NCBI GenBank assembly: GCA_030063045.1
Contig: JAQSEB010000221.1
Coordinates: 1-64,000, forward strand
Direction of reading: 5' to 3'
DNA: 64,000 bases
Origin: Pratylenchus scribneri
Taxonomy: Eukaryota > Nematoda > Chromadorea > Rhabditida > Pratylenchidae
Shown here one piece after another: positions 45,419-57,682 of the stretch (position 1 is its first letter; each line of letters starts with the position of its first letter). Both the position numbers and the translations under genes were made by a program. The notes beneath the pieces are model-generated. The model searched no databases, was not told where the DNA came from, and saw only the letters and a program-made list of their open reading frames with translations.

Positions 45419-45940
45419 TTTTTCGTTTTTTTCTGTTGCTAATTGAATTGATAATTTGAGTGAATTTGTTGGATGTTTGAAAAATTTTTGCTGAAATTTT
45501 ATGCTTAAGATCAGCAGAATGATCAGCAAAAGTGAAATCATCAGCAAAAGTGGGATCATTTTATAGGGTAAGATATAAAATGCTTAAAACTGGAGGAAAA
45601 TGGAATTTAGGCCAAATGGTCAACTTGAAGTGACAAGTGAGTTCTTCAAAATTCCTATTCTTTACTTGAAAACCCAATGGGCCAAAGCTTTTAATATTTT
45701 AAAGACTGAAGTATTTTCTTTCAATTTTATAATGAATGAACGAATTTAGACCCATAAAATAAAGTAAATTTGGATCTCTTTAAATGGTTCGTCAAAAATA
45801 TTGAAAAAATGATTTAAAAAGATTGAACCAGGCATTGAACCATTTTTAATCAAAAAAAGAAGTATTGAAAATTTATGATGTGGATGCGGATCATTTGGCC
45901 CAATTTCCATATGATTTGTTATAGGGCTCTATGGCCCATT
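45419..45940. other. Spacer upstream of the 639-aa host gene
   Basis: Holds the presumptive promoter of the host gene. A 49-codon plus-strand frame starting at 45600 (MEFRPNGQLEVTSEFF) is open but isolated. No TATA box stands out. Confidence 0.35.
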
Positions 45941-45943
45941 TAT

Positions 45944-46323
45944 TAAATTACCAATTTAAATCAAAATCATTCGCGAATAAATTTGATCAAAATTGGGGGA
46001 ATTAATCTGAATGAAAATGAAATGAATCAGCAGAAGATGGACTTTTTGGGTAAAGGGATGTATGACGAGGGCAAAATGAATGTGTGGATGTGGACTGTGG
46101 TGGATGAGCAAAAAAAAAATCAAATAATTTATATTCACCAAAATGTGGGGCGTTGACCTCAATGTCATCGGTGAATGAATGTACTTTGTCCGTGAAAATT
46201 GCCCAGAGTAATTTTTTGTTTAAGAAAGATGAAAATTATAAAGCAAAAATGGGGGAATTGGCGATGATGGATGCTGGGAATTTGCTCAGGGACAAATCTT
46301 TCTATGTTCTTTTTTTACAGTAA
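45944..46323 (+). pseudogene. ORF debris, possible frameshifted gene remnant
   Basis: One open frame (MDFLGKGMYDEGKMNVWMW in it) ends at 46156, and a second frame entered near an A10 run at 46110-46119 stays open to 46323 (VKIAQSNFLFKKDENYKAKM). Composition looks coding, but I cannot name the protein. The A-run may mark a one-base indel. Confidence 0.35.
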
Positions 46324-47290
46324 GGGACTTAAAATTAGAAGAGCTTATATTACGGTTGATGATTTTATTACTTTTTTGCCCATCCATTTTTACAGAATAC
46401 AAAGGGAAGAAATAAATATGGAAATGGGCGATTTGCGTTGAGGGGACATGGGAAAGAACAAAAATGACCGGCAAAATTTTTTTTGAATTTATGAGGCATT
46501 CTCAATCATAAAAAATGATGAATAGAATTTTGATTGAATTTGCCGAATTTTTTCAATCAAATTTTTATCTCCTAAAAGTAGAATGATGGACTCCAATCTC
46601 TGACTGATTCGGGAAATTAATAGAAGTTTTAGTTTATCTGGGAAATTAAAATTTGCAAATTGTGAATTTGACAATTTTACATTTAAGAAAATTAATTGTA
46701 AAGAATTTCAGAATTTTTCAATTTTAAAAGTTTAGGTAATTAGAAATCGGGGGGGGGGGGGGGGGAGATTTAAGTTTTGAACTGATTGATGCGTCAAATT
46801 TGGATACAAAGCGATAAAAAATATTTTAAAAATTATTAAAATCCAAATATTTATTGTAATTTTTCTCTTTTTAACAAAGAAATGCTAATTTAAATTGGGG
46901 AAGAAAAATTTGAGAAAACAAATTTTGTTTTCTTTTTCATCGCATAAATCATTTCCAACAAGGCACACATTAAAATTCGGATAAACGAAAAAGACAGTCC
47001 TATTTGATGAAATGCAAATGAAATTACTTTCATAAAATGAATAAACCGATATGTTCAAAAGAAAACGACCGACCCATCGCGCCGATTGTGCATATTTTTC
47101 AATGCCCGACATATATTTCCCCAGCAGAAAACCACTTTGCTGCGTTTATGAAGAATTATTGACCGATGGCCATGGAGTAGAGACCACAGTTTATGGACAC
47201 AATTTTTGGTGTTGAATCCAACATTAATTTGAATTTTAATTAACTATGTCGAATTTTTGGAGTATTTTATTAGAATAAATATTTATAATA
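46324..47290. other. Non-coding stretch with G-tract
   Basis: AT-rich; an 18-G run lies at 46749-46766. Two short minus-strand frames (46674-46489 and 47112-46885) have no support beyond being open. Confidence 0.4.
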
Positions 47291-47403
47291 GGATGGTATT
47301 TAATTTGGCAAATAAATTATTGAAAATGGCAAATAGAGTATTTAATTTGGCAAATAGGATTTTATGTCGTAAAAGTATTGAAAATGGCAAATAAATTATT
47401 GAT
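47291..47403 (+). repeat. Solo fragment of the MULE terminal inverted repeat
   Basis: Starts GGATGGTATTTAATTTGGCA, the same as the left TIR at about 5966, and follows it for about 110 bp before stopping abruptly. Shows the element family has other copies and that GGATGGTA is the natural outer end. Confidence 0.85.
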
Positions 47404-48892
47404 GTAGGATTAAGTTAACAATGCCCCCAAAATTGGGCTAGATACAGTGTAATTGGCAAATACAAAAAACATTTTGCATGGATTCTGGCAACGATGTAAC
47501 TCAGTCCCTTTAAGAGCTATAACCCGGAAGAGAGCGGGACTAGTTTATATCGAGAATAATTAATCAATTTTTTTGTTCAAAAGGATGAATAATTTCTGGT
47601 TTAAAAATTCAAAACTAATTTTGCTCTTTCCCCTTTTGGTTGGCATCTCCGAGTAATTGAAAATACACTTACGGGCCATGGTAATGGTGTGAAAAAAATT
47701 TACCCATAAATAATCGCGCAGCGAAAAAAATAAGCCAAAAATGGCCGCGCAGCGAAAAAATTTGGCCAAAAATTGCCAAGCAGCAAAAAATTTTGGCCAA
47801 AAATGACCAATTTTTGAAAAAAAAATTACAAAATGCCAGAAAAAATAAGGAAATTCCCTTAAATTTTGATGTATAGAATCAAGCTATATGTATAGCAAAA
47901 TGTATAGGAAAACACTTCTACATATACATAAAATTTTCCAGCTATACTCTACATCTACATATACATGGCCTCTTGTAAATGTATATGTATATGTATAGAA
48001 TTGTATATGTATATGTATAGAATCACCTATACATATACATTTTCCTATATATATACCAATCTCTGGTGAGGACGTTTGCTAATTTTTATTGTGCCGTGAA
48101 TAATAATTTTTCAAAATCTTGCATTTAGCAAAATTGCATTCTCATTCCAGATTTTTAACAATTTAAAACTCTTTTTAAGTTTTTTTTTAATATAAGAAAA
48201 TTAAAAATATTTTAAAATTTAAAAGTTAATTAGTGTAAATTTTATAAAGTGAAATTAGAATATTTCATTAAAAAATTAGTAAATCTTCATCAATTTATGA
48301 ATTTCATGCAAGTTGAACACAAAATCCCAAAGATAATTTCCGAAGAACAGAACCAATTTTTGGGACACTGTGAATGCTTACATATATTCCCAGCTTCCGT
48401 GCCAGATACGATAGTGACCCCAAGCATCCTTTTACTATTCTAAATTTAATAGCAACGATATGTTTTTTATTCTATCTTAAGATTCTCTGCTGGTGTGATA
48501 TCCAATTTATTATAAGTAATGTTTAAATAAAATTATATTTTATCTTCGAGAAATATCCATTTTATTACGAATGATAATTGAAAAAATGGGAAAATTTCCA
48601 CATATTTTTTTTTTTTTTGTCCATATTTGGGAAAAATAGGAATAGGTATGAATCAGCAAAGCACTTGTTTCCTCACCTTTCTCATATTAATGCTTCGATA
48701 TTTTTATTCCTCCCTCCCAATGATGAATGAATGTTTTTTGTTTTTTTGAGGAAATTTCTTCCGAAATTGTTTTGTTTGAATGTAGCCAAATAACAATATG
48801 ATAGGATGGAATTGAAAGGGGAAATAGGCCATTTCACAAACATCAATAATAAAATATTTAAAATGGCGAAAAAATATATAAATGGTGAAATG
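47404..48892. other. Intergenic, no gene recognised
   Basis: AT-rich. 47690-47770 repeats GCGCAGCGAAAAAA; 47940-48050 is a degenerate TATACATATACAT array. Short open frames have no support. Confidence 0.4.
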
Positions 48893-49165
48893 ATTATTAT
48901 AACGGTTTAATGGTTTGTTTGTTCTAGACCCCCAAACCATATACCCCAATCGATAAATCTCTTGGAGACGCATCGTTTAATAACGATTCGATATTGGTTT
49001 AACCAAATTTTAAATAAATTTTCTAAAAATAAAGATGTAACATTTTAAAACTTTAATTTTCTATCTGCCACGACAACTTATATACCAATCGACAAGCCGC
49101 TTGACGAGAACTATTGAATAAATATAGGGTTTGGGGGAAACCATTAAACCGCTATAAACTTTTCG
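48893..49165. repeat. Foldback repeat
   Basis: AACGGTTTAATGGTTTG at the left pairs with CCATTAAACCGCTATAAAC at the right; inner blocks CCAATCGATAAATC/ACCAATCGACAAGCC recur in the repeats at 4.4 and 61-62 kb. Confidence 0.6.
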
Positions 49166-49984
49166 CAATTTTTGAATATTTCTTCGCCAAATTAAAAACT
49201 ACCCAAATAATAATACAGGGTTGCCATTGCCAGATGTATTTTTTTAAATTTGTATTTTTGTTTGGAATATTGTGTCCTTTATGAAACTTTTTTCTCCGGC
49301 AGAGACATTTTTATCAAATTTTTTCCTTCGCGGTCATTTTTTGCTCAAATTTTTCCGTTTGAGCCATTTTTAATTTTTCCCTAAGTAAGGAATTTATATT
49401 AAATTTTAGGTTTCTAGCTCAAAAAAAATTAAAAATTTGAACACAAAAAAAATTTACCCAAGATTTTCTCCTTTTCCTTTTATGAAAAATTTTTTTTATT
49501 CATTTTAAGAAATTTTTATTTTTTTTCCAAAATCTTTATTTTCATCCAATTTATTTTGTTTTTTTTTTTGAAAAAAGCCCTTTCCCTCTACTCATTGGCT
49601 CCATTCAAAAAAGCGTCAACACCGACCGATGAATAATTTAATGATGATTCATTTTTTCCTAGGATATTTTTTTATTCCCTTAAATATCGCTTAAATTTTT
49701 TTCTATTATTTATTATATTATTATTAGGAAATAAATTCTCATTATTAGATAACAAAAATCGGAAAATATATATCAATTTTCGTGAAATTTGTAAAAAAAA
49801 AAATTAATTTTTGTAACCGACAAAATAGGCAATTTTTGGCCTTTTTTATTAAAATTTGACAATGAAATTTACCCTAAAAAAAAGTACCAAAATTGCTAAA
49901 TTAGGTCAAAAATATGTAAAAATCTCTTCCCGAATTATAATATTTTCAATAATTTAGCCAATATTCCCTTTTATTTCTGACAAA
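49166..49984. other. Upstream region of the secreted-protein gene
   Basis: AT-rich with T-runs; nothing recognised except the sequence before the ATG at 49985. Confidence 0.4.
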
Positions 49985-51746
49985 ATGTTGAACCACAACT
50001 TTTCTTTGGCCATTCTTTCTATTCTGCTGCTTATTTCGATGGCATTCGCCAGCCACCCAATGATTTCTGATGATGAGGAAAATCGAACAACTTCCATGCA
50101 AAAATCCGATAATAGTTAGTCCAACAAAAAATATTCAAAATTATTTTTTTTTATTTTTTAGCCACCACTTTGGCTGCCCGCAATAATTTCGACAAGAATG
50201 AAACTGCAGTAACTTGCTATGATCCGCACCTTGCTGTCATCATCAACACTGGTCTCCGCTATTATAGTCATAATATGGGACAATTGGCCAGCTACATTCT
50301 TACTCAGGTGCATAATTCGGTACTTGTTAATTATCTGTACCCAGATTTTTTTTTAGGTCAACTAGGGGAAGGTACCGGTGATCCCCCGGTGATCCCCATG
50401 GGTCATCCGGTATAGGGTTAGGGTCCTTGGGGGATAGGTTATCATTTCACATATCCATAACCCTAACCCTAACTTAAGAGGAGACCCTTCCTTCTAAAAA
50501 AATCTGGGTACAGATAATTAACAAGTATCCATAATTTATTGGGTAAAAATATTTATTTTTTCGAAAAAAAAAACTGAAATTTGTGGAAAAAAGAGTAAAT
50601 TAATGTTAAAATTGGTTTAAAAATTAATCCTACAAATTCATAAATCATATGCCCAAATGGATAAGCTGGTCAAGAGGCATCGAATGAGATAAATAATTTG
50701 TCCATGTTTTGGCCAAAATTAAAAGGGATATAAAACGGTTTTAACTGACCTTGATTTTTGACTCAAAACAGGGATGCCATCTCCAAAACTCAAAAAATTC
50801 GGCATTCGGGTCAAAAAACTCGGCGAAACTTCGGCAAAAATTTTCAAAAGTTTGGCAAAAAACTCGGCAAAAATTTTCAAAAATTCAGAAAAACCTCGGC
50901 AAAAATTTTCAAAAACTCGACAAAAAACCTCGACAAAAATTTTCAAAAACTCGACAAAAAACCTCGGCAAAAAATTTTCAAAAACTCGACAAAAAACCTC
51001 GACAAAAATTTTCAAAAACTCGACAAAAAACCTCTGCAAAAATTTTCAAAAATTCGACAAAAAACTCGACATCGACACTTATAAAATGTGTTAAATACAA
51101 TATAAAAATTTTTTAAAGTTTTTATAGTTCATATTGTGACTTAACTTATATTTTTCTGGTAGTAAAATAAAATATATTGTAATCTTAAAAATTGTTCTGG
51201 AAAAGTAAAAAGTTAACCAAATAGTCCGGTATAATAAAATATTAATAAAAATGGCTGCGCAGTCAAAAATTTAGTCAAAAATTTAAAAACTCGAGAAACC
51301 CGGGACCCGGCATTGTTAAAAGCTCAGAAAAACCTCGGACCGAACATCAAATCAAAACCTCGGAAAATTCCGAGTTTCCTTGGTTATATAGCATTACTGA
51401 TTCAAAAATCAAAATTAAGATTAAACAATGGAACAATTTGATACTTTTGAATCAATTTTTGACTATTTAAAAGTTTCCAAATTCAGTCCAGTCAAAATTT
51501 CACCATTCAATTATTACAGATCAAATCGGCCCGTTTTCCTGGCTTTTGGCTGGTCCATGCCGAAATGATCAATGGACCTGGACAGCATCAAGGCGTTGAA
51601 TGGCAATCGCTGGCCACTGGCGATATTTTCTCGGAGACGCTTAGTCGTCATGGATGTGAGTTTGGATATTGATTTTATAATTTAAAACATCATTTTCAGG
51701 CTATGTTCACAACGGCCAAACGTTTGTTATCGTTCTTCAATATTAA
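49985..51746 (+). CDS. Small secreted protein, 152 aa, four exons
   Basis: Exons 49985-50114, 50162-50307, 51520-51655 and 51700-51746 keep frame (phases 1, 0, 1) with GT-AG borders. Residues 1-23 form a clear signal peptide (LAILSILLLISMAFA). The mature part contains NETAVTCYDPHLAVIINTG, QLASYILTQIKSARFPGFWL and GCYVHNGQTFVIV. Helix-helix-strand order and the end pattern weakly recall the dynein light chain fold, but this is only a shape resemblance. In a plant parasite, a short secreted protein is a candidate effector (inference). Intron 2 (1.2 kb) contains a MITE and a minisatellite. Confidence 0.7.
50319..50530. mobile_element. MITE of the GGTACTTGTTA family in intron 2
   Basis: Inverted ends GGTACTTGTTAATTATCTGT and ACAGATAATTAACAAGTATCC, about 33 bp each. 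The interior includes CCCTAACCCTAA-type motifs. Flanks share CATAATT, compatible with an 8-bp duplication with one change. Same family as 2247-2466 and 61317-61988. Confidence 0.8.
50776..51090. repeat. About 33-bp minisatellite in intron 2
   Basis: Eight or more copies of AAAATTTTCAAAAACTCGAC followed by AAAAAACCTCG(A/G)C. All three plus frames stay open across it, producing misleading ORFs. Confidence 0.9.
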
Positions 51747-53005
51747 GAAAACAATAAAATGAATTTTGTGATTGGATTAAAAATGCATTTTATTTACTGT
51801 TTTTTATTAAATTTGCATTTTCAAGAATAAAATATTCTTCAAATTATTTTCATCATTTTATGGTAATTTTTCTCCATTATTTTGCCTCCTATTTCTGAAT
51901 TCTGATATAATTTTGAGTTTTGCCTGAGGACTCAATTAAAAAACGATAATTTTATTCAACAGTCATAAATCAAAAAAGTTTATTGCTATAAATTTTATAA
52001 TAAATTGGGCTAAACTCATGGACAAATACATCATTATAATATAATATATTAAAATTTGGCAACTGTAAAATTTTGATCAAAAAAAACTCATATGCTGTTT
52101 AAAACGTCCCCTTTAGGGTTGATGGTTAGCTAACAAGAAACTAAGACATGACAAGCAGTAGGAAAGCAAAAAACTAAGACGAAAAGAAGCAAAAAGAAAC
52201 TAAGACGGGACAAGTTTTCGGGTGTTATTTGAGTTTTTTTTCTGGTAAAAGAATTTAAATATTTTTGTATGACCAATAGGAAAGGCCTTATTAAGGTATT
52301 ATTGGCATTGACATTGACAATATGAATTATTGTGTGGAATGCCATTGTTATATTAATTTTAAAAAGACGCTACCCTGACCCTGACGCTAGATACAACTCC
52401 CAATCTATGCCCAAAATTTCATTATCACGGTAATATATTGCAAAATTTAATTATTCTTAAAATTATGTTAGAATATTGTAAATTATGAAAATATCACAAA
52501 GTTTAAATTATGAAAATAATTTTAAAATATGAAGCCAAAAATATAGTCAGAATTTGTCATTATGAAAATATATCGCAAAATATGCGAATTGTAAGCATAT
52601 GACTGAAATTAGACTATTCTGAAAATAATAGGGAAATCTAGTAAATTATTAAAATAATTCTGAAAATTTTTAAATTCTCAACATATCTTATTTTTTATAT
52701 TTTAAAATTATTCTTAAAATATGATTCATTTTAATGTTGAAAATAAATATATTCTGAGCATATATTTGAAATTCTAGAAATTCCCAGAATTATTTTTGAA
52801 ATAGATCTTTTTTGGCAATGCTAGTATTGTGTACTATTTCTGTTAGACGATCAGAGATGGGCTCTGTTTATTTCCTCTTATTGTGTGCTTCTCATAAATT
52901 TTTTTTACCCTTCAGCCCATATAGTACCCAGATTTATAAGGTGAAGTCATGGCTGCTGCCCCCTTTGGGGCATGCTTCAGGCGTATTAGCCGTTTGGGAT
53001 TGAAC
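51747..53005. other. Intergenic, no gene recognised
   Basis: AT-rich; 52430-52800 contains loosely repeated AAAATTATTCTGAAAAT-like motifs. No supported ORF. Confidence 0.4.
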
Positions 53006-53235
53006 TCGCGCGAGGTCCCAAGACTCCCGAGTGCGCGGGATCTTGGGATTCTCGAGATCCTGGGACTCCCGAGTGCGCGGGATCCTGGGATTCTCGAGGT
53101 CCCGGGGTGCGCGAGATCCCGGGACTCCCGAGTGCGCGGGATCCTGGGATTCTCGAGGTCCCGGGGTGCGCGAGATCCCGGGACTCCCGAGTGCGCGGGA
53201 TCCTGGGATTCTCGAGGTCCCGGGGTGCGCGAGAA
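53006..53235. repeat. GC-rich 59-bp minisatellite
   Basis: Nearly four copies of a unit containing CTCGAGGTCCCGGGGTGCGC, GAGATCCCGGGACTCCCGAG and TGCGCGGGATCCTGGGATT. About two-thirds G+C against an AT-rich surrounding; the break in composition is abrupt at both sides. Confidence 0.93.
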
Positions 53236-53753
53236 CTTATTATGACTAATATTAGATAAAAATTTTACTCAAAAATAATTTTTCATAATAGTCAGATTCT
53301 GAGCATATGCTGAAAATATGGATATTTTGAAAATTGTTTTTTCGTCCTTATATTGACACATATACTGAAAATAGTGTTTAAGAATAATTTTCAGAATCTC
53401 TAAATCTGAACATAATTCTGAGAATTTGAATATTCTAAAAATATATTTTCTGGCTGTATATTCATCATATTGTCAAAATATGATCAATTTAATAAATTTT
53501 GAAAATTTCCTTATTCTAAAATAATTCAAAAATATGTTAAATTCTCAAAATTATGCTCAAAATAAGGGTGTATCTGGATTTAATCATACGATTTGCGATA
53601 CGCATATTTTCAGCATATTTTCAGAATCCGCACCTATTTCCTTAGTCAGGGTAGGAATGAAATGTGGAAGAATAATGTTAATTTATCAATAAATTAGAAC
53701 AAAATTTAATGTCAACATTCAGTAAAATCCAATATGAAAAGTGATATTTATTT

Positions 53754-53945
53754 TTATTTGCACAATGAATAATGCACATCTTTTCCAAAAACGGGTTCAC
53801 ATCGCCGTGAGCAACAATTTTGCCGCGCTATGGAGCAATATGAGCCTGCTACCAAACATGTTGATTCAGCCAAACTTGCATTGAATAAAATTATAGTCAA
53901 AATAATTTGAAGAAAATATTTCAAACAAATTCGTAATTTAAACAT
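53754..53945 (-). CDS. Secreted cystine-knot-like peptide, 63 aa
   Basis: Single exon. Signal peptide at residues 1-27, then a mature part of about 36 residues with six cysteines in the order C-x6-C-x5-CC-x3-C-x13-C, the inhibitor cystine knot framework. Such peptides can be defence, signalling or toxin-like molecules; nothing here tells which. No neighbouring paralogue in the window. Loop lengths are normal for the fold, but the gene is short and intronless, so a chance frame is not excluded. Confidence 0.55.
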   Translation of the reverse strand: MFKLRICLKYFLQIILTIILFNASLAESTCLVAGSYCSIARQNCCSRRCEPVFGKDVHYSLCK

Positions 53946-54149
53946 TATCTAAAATCAAAAATGAAATTTAAAATAATTTGAATTAAGAAATATTAAACCT
54001 CAGTCTTTTATTTAGGCTAGGGCCATTAATATTGATACTTTAAAATATTTGGCCTTATTTGGCCAGTTTTTTACTTTAAAAATGCTGAATTTTTAGTAAA
54101 TTAAATTCTCATGATTTTACTGATAATAAATGGTACTTTTACAGTTTCT

Positions 54150-54500
54150 TTTCCAATTATGAGTCCAATAAAATTTTTAAGATTACTAACATCCAATAAT
54201 ATTTTTATGTGATTAAAAAGTGAAAATTTAGCCTTAAGGTTAAACCCTATTGCCTATTGTTCGTTAAGACCATCCGGGCCCTAACCTAGTTTTAATTATA
54301 CCCTCTCATAATATCTAGAGTAGGCTAGGCTAGGTGCAGGTTAGGGTTTAAGTTAGAGTAGAATTATTTTAGGGTAGAACCAGGCGGGTTTAAGTAAGGA
54401 TATTTTGGAGGCATAAAATATTACGGGATCCTGCTTTTTTCATAGGACTCATAATTATTGATTGGAATCATAATTTTTTGATTGGACGCAGGAAATATAA
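54150..54500. repeat. Foldback-type repeat related to 4915-5335
   Basis: Shares GAGTCCAATAAAATTTTTAA near the left and GATTGGACGCAGGAAATATA at the right with the copy in the GH28 intron, plus a central GGCTAGG-containing portion. Confidence 0.6.
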
Positions 54501-56000
54501 AAGAAACAAGTTAATTGCCTATTAAAAATATTAAATTATAGGTAAAAAATAGGTAATTTGTAAAATTTTAAATTAGTCAATAAAGAAAATATGGTTTAAA
54601 TTAATTTCTACGCCATTGCTGCTAGGAATATGCCTTGCGACAAATCAAGGACGCCAAATGAATGATCGATTATCAAAATGAGAGAACAGAATAGTGGAAA
54701 CCAATAATCAACCAATTAAATGGCGAAATTAAACTATTGGTTTTAATTTTTCTTCAAGGAAAAAGGAACATTTTGGAGAAAATTGGCTGACGAATAATTT
54801 GGGAGATTAAAATTATAAGGAATTATTTGGCTAAAATTTAGCAATATAATTTTTAAAAAGTCAGTTTATTTTCCTTCTTTTCAAAAAACGTACTTTATCG
54901 AACACCGTTTTTCGAGATCTAAGTATCCTATTCCGACAATATAATCAGAGTTCCTGCGAGTCGACAAAAAGTTCGTGTCCTAGATTTCTTGCAAATTAAT
55001 TAATTTTTTAGTTAATTAACTCTCGGTAGAAATGTCCCACACCAAAAGTGTTTGACGTCTCCCTTACCAAACGCGCTAGATTTATCCGTAAGCAATGCCA
55101 GAAGGGTGATCCATAAGCAGAAAACCCATGAAAAGATGTTCTCTACTCATAAAACTATGAAATTCAGTTCCGGAAACCAGAACCAGAGCTATTTTTAATC
55201 CGAAACCGGAATGGAACCCAAAAAAGACCAGAACTTCCCTACCACCGGTACTGGAACTTCCATCGAAACCCTAGGGCAAACAATTCGATAAAAATCGATT
55301 CAAAGATTTTTTCACCATTGTTGATTTGCAAACAACTGCCCGAAATGAATTTAAAAAAAAAATAAAATTTTATGCAAGTTTTAAATAAATCAATATTTAT
55401 AAAATAAAATAGAAAATATCTAGACACATCAAATGTATATTTGTTGAATTAAAATAATAGAAAAAAGCATATATAAAGAAAACAAAAATGAAAATTTTAG
55501 AAAAATGTTTCCTCGAATTCGAATATTCCATGCCAAATTTTTCCATCAATGACTATGTTTTGATTTCTTTTTTATTCTCTTCCACATCTAAAGACCTCAC
55601 CAATTTTTTACCATTTTCGTTTCACTTCCTTTGACTATAGAAGCAGCTGCTACTTTAACAAAATATTATTTAAATTGCAAAAAAAAAGAATACTGAATTT
55701 GCAGAAAATGTCGAAAACATTTTCTTTTAATCTATATATACTTGGTCAAGTCAGAACTATTTTATACTTCCCTAGCAATAAACTCATGTTTGGCCCTAAT
55801 TCTAAGATCTAATACCTTGTTATGGAGAAATTATAAATAAAAACAATTTTGGGGTATAAAATATCCTTTTATACAAATTCAAGAGTAGTGCAAATTCAGT
55901 AAACCAAATCAAGTTCACCCAAAACGAAATCGATACTGAACTTCAAAAACCGGCCAAAATTGAACCAAAAACATCGATTTAAAACCGACTTTTGACTACG
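54501..56000. other. Intergenic, no gene recognised
   Basis: AT-rich; no supported ORF, no clear repeat. 55200-55260 has ACCGGAACC-type words common in nematode spacer. Confidence 0.4.
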
Positions 56001-56833
56001 CTAAAATGTTGCATTTTTTCTGCAAATTAAATATTTCCCTTTAACAAATTGTTCTTCCAACTCACCGTGATCCTCCTCCTCTTCCTCTGCCTCGTTAATT
56101 ACAGTCAAAACACCAAGACCTGGAAATTTTCTCACCGTTGGACTGAGATATTTTCCCGCAAATATATCATCTATAGCGAGAGGATATGTCTCCCCAAAAA
56201 TAGCCATATGGAGTGAAATGAATTGCGGATTTTGGTGGCCTGACTGCTGCTCTGTGCCAATGTTCGCCACAATTTTATATTTGCCGTTTTTGTGAGGCAT
56301 TTCTATGTCTATCCAACTTTTTTTTCCCATTTCTCTGCACCAATGCGAGTGTTTTTATCTTTCTTTTCCAATAGAGATGGAAATTTCCTTCCGCAAATTT
56401 GGATTCAAAATAGCCACGCTGCTTCCAATCAGGGGTGCCAGAATACCCACCCACGGGGGGCATTTGCCCCCCCCCCCCCGAGCCAAGTTGCCCCCCAAAT
56501 GCCCCCTTTTGATTTTTTGTTAAATTTTCCCCAATTGGGTCATTTTTTGTTTAAATTTTTCGCTTCGCGGTAATTTTTTTGTTTAATTTTTCGCATTTTT
56601 GACACTTTTTAAAAATGTCCCCAAAATGCCCCCTTTTTTTACTGAAAATGCCCCCCAAATGCCCCCTTTTTTTTCACGAAATGCCCCCGAAAAAGCATCT
56701 GGCACCCCTGGCTTCCATCCAGCATCAGCAACAGTGAGCCAAAAATGGATGAGCCATCATGGGACACTCTCTGATATTGTCTGACTTTTTTACGGAATAA
56801 ACGGTAGGGGAAGCGCATGATTTGTGGCCACAT
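56001..56833 (-). pseudogene. Unidentified gene interrupted by a hAT-like MITE
   Basis: ATG at 56833 opens MWPQIMRFPYRLFRKKVRQ..., continuing to MLDGS at the MITE border. On the far side the same frame runs on (VAILNPNLRKEISISIGKE) to a stop near 56350. A second open frame (KNGKYKIVANIGTEQ ... GLGVLTVINEAEEEEEDHG) ends at 56001. An intron could reconcile the last two parts, but I could not fix its borders. Family not recognised. Confidence 0.45.
56431..56710. mobile_element. hAT-like MITE, about 280 bp, with G/C tracts
   Basis: Termini CAGGGGTGCCAG and CTGGCACCCCTG are perfect inverted repeats of the hAT type; flanks GCTTCCAA and GCTTCCAT differ by one base, fitting an 8-bp duplication. Interior repeats TTGCCCCCCAAATGCCCCC three times. 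Confidence 0.8.
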
Positions 56834-57682
56834 CCCCGTTCAATCAATTTTATGGGCATTGGGCCAATCAATGCTGCAAAGAAAGGTTGGGGATGAGAGA
56901 TGAAAGAAATGATTTGGAAAGATGAGGTTTTGATGTTTTGAATGTTCGGTTTTGAAGCCTTCTGATTACCAGTGAGATTTAAATTATCGGGGGGTCCTCA
57001 CCACAATCCTATACCGTTCCTTTTTGAACCGAATAAGGAAGTAGGGGCATTTCATTATTCCTCAATTAGAGAAAAGCCTTAAAAATACAGCATTTTAAAA
57101 TAGTACACATTTGGTGATTCACGGTACAGTAGCGATTAGCGTATGTAACAATTCACATTATCTCTTGTACTTATAAGAGCCCAGAAATACTATTGACCAA
57201 TTTATGGCAAATAAACTGAATAAATTTGGCAAATGTTATATTGACGCCAAAAAATCACGTTTGCTTAAAAATGTCCATTCTTAGTAAATTACTATGTATT
57301 AGGCAATCATTCGATCTTTTATTTACAATTCAAGGATCTCATCAGCAGAGATTACCCATTATGGGGGACATTGCCCCTCATTTAATTTGTTTATTTCAAG
57401 GAATTTATTGCAAAAAGCATAAAATTACTATTAAAATGACGAAAAAAATTTTACCGAAAATGCCACCCCCTTCTATCCAGCCCCACAAAAAATTATCTCC
57501 CGCAATAATTTCGCATTCATCTTTAATTTGTTGATCCAAAAAGATTTTATCAAAGTGCGAAAAAATTTTATCAAAGTGCAAGAAAATAAAATGATTTATA
57601 AAAAATTGGAATATCGTGAGAAATATAAATTCGTGCATAACAAAGGAATGATCTCCCCTTCCAAAATCATCAATAATCAGAA
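56834..57682. other. Intergenic between the broken gene and TDP-43
   Basis: AT-rich; no supported gene. The plus-strand frame 57226-57534 is open but lacks coding features. Contains the 3' flank of the TDP-43 gene. Confidence 0.4.

Noticed and set aside
50751..51116. Three overlapping Lys/Gln-rich frames
   Set aside because: Caused by the 33-bp minisatellite in intron 2 of the secreted-protein gene.
53031..53249. Arg/Ser/Gly-rich frames over the GC-rich repeat
   Set aside because: Derived from the 59-bp minisatellite only.
57226..57534. 102-aa plus ORF upstream of TDP-43's 3' end
   Set aside because: No splice sites, no domain, composition like spacer.
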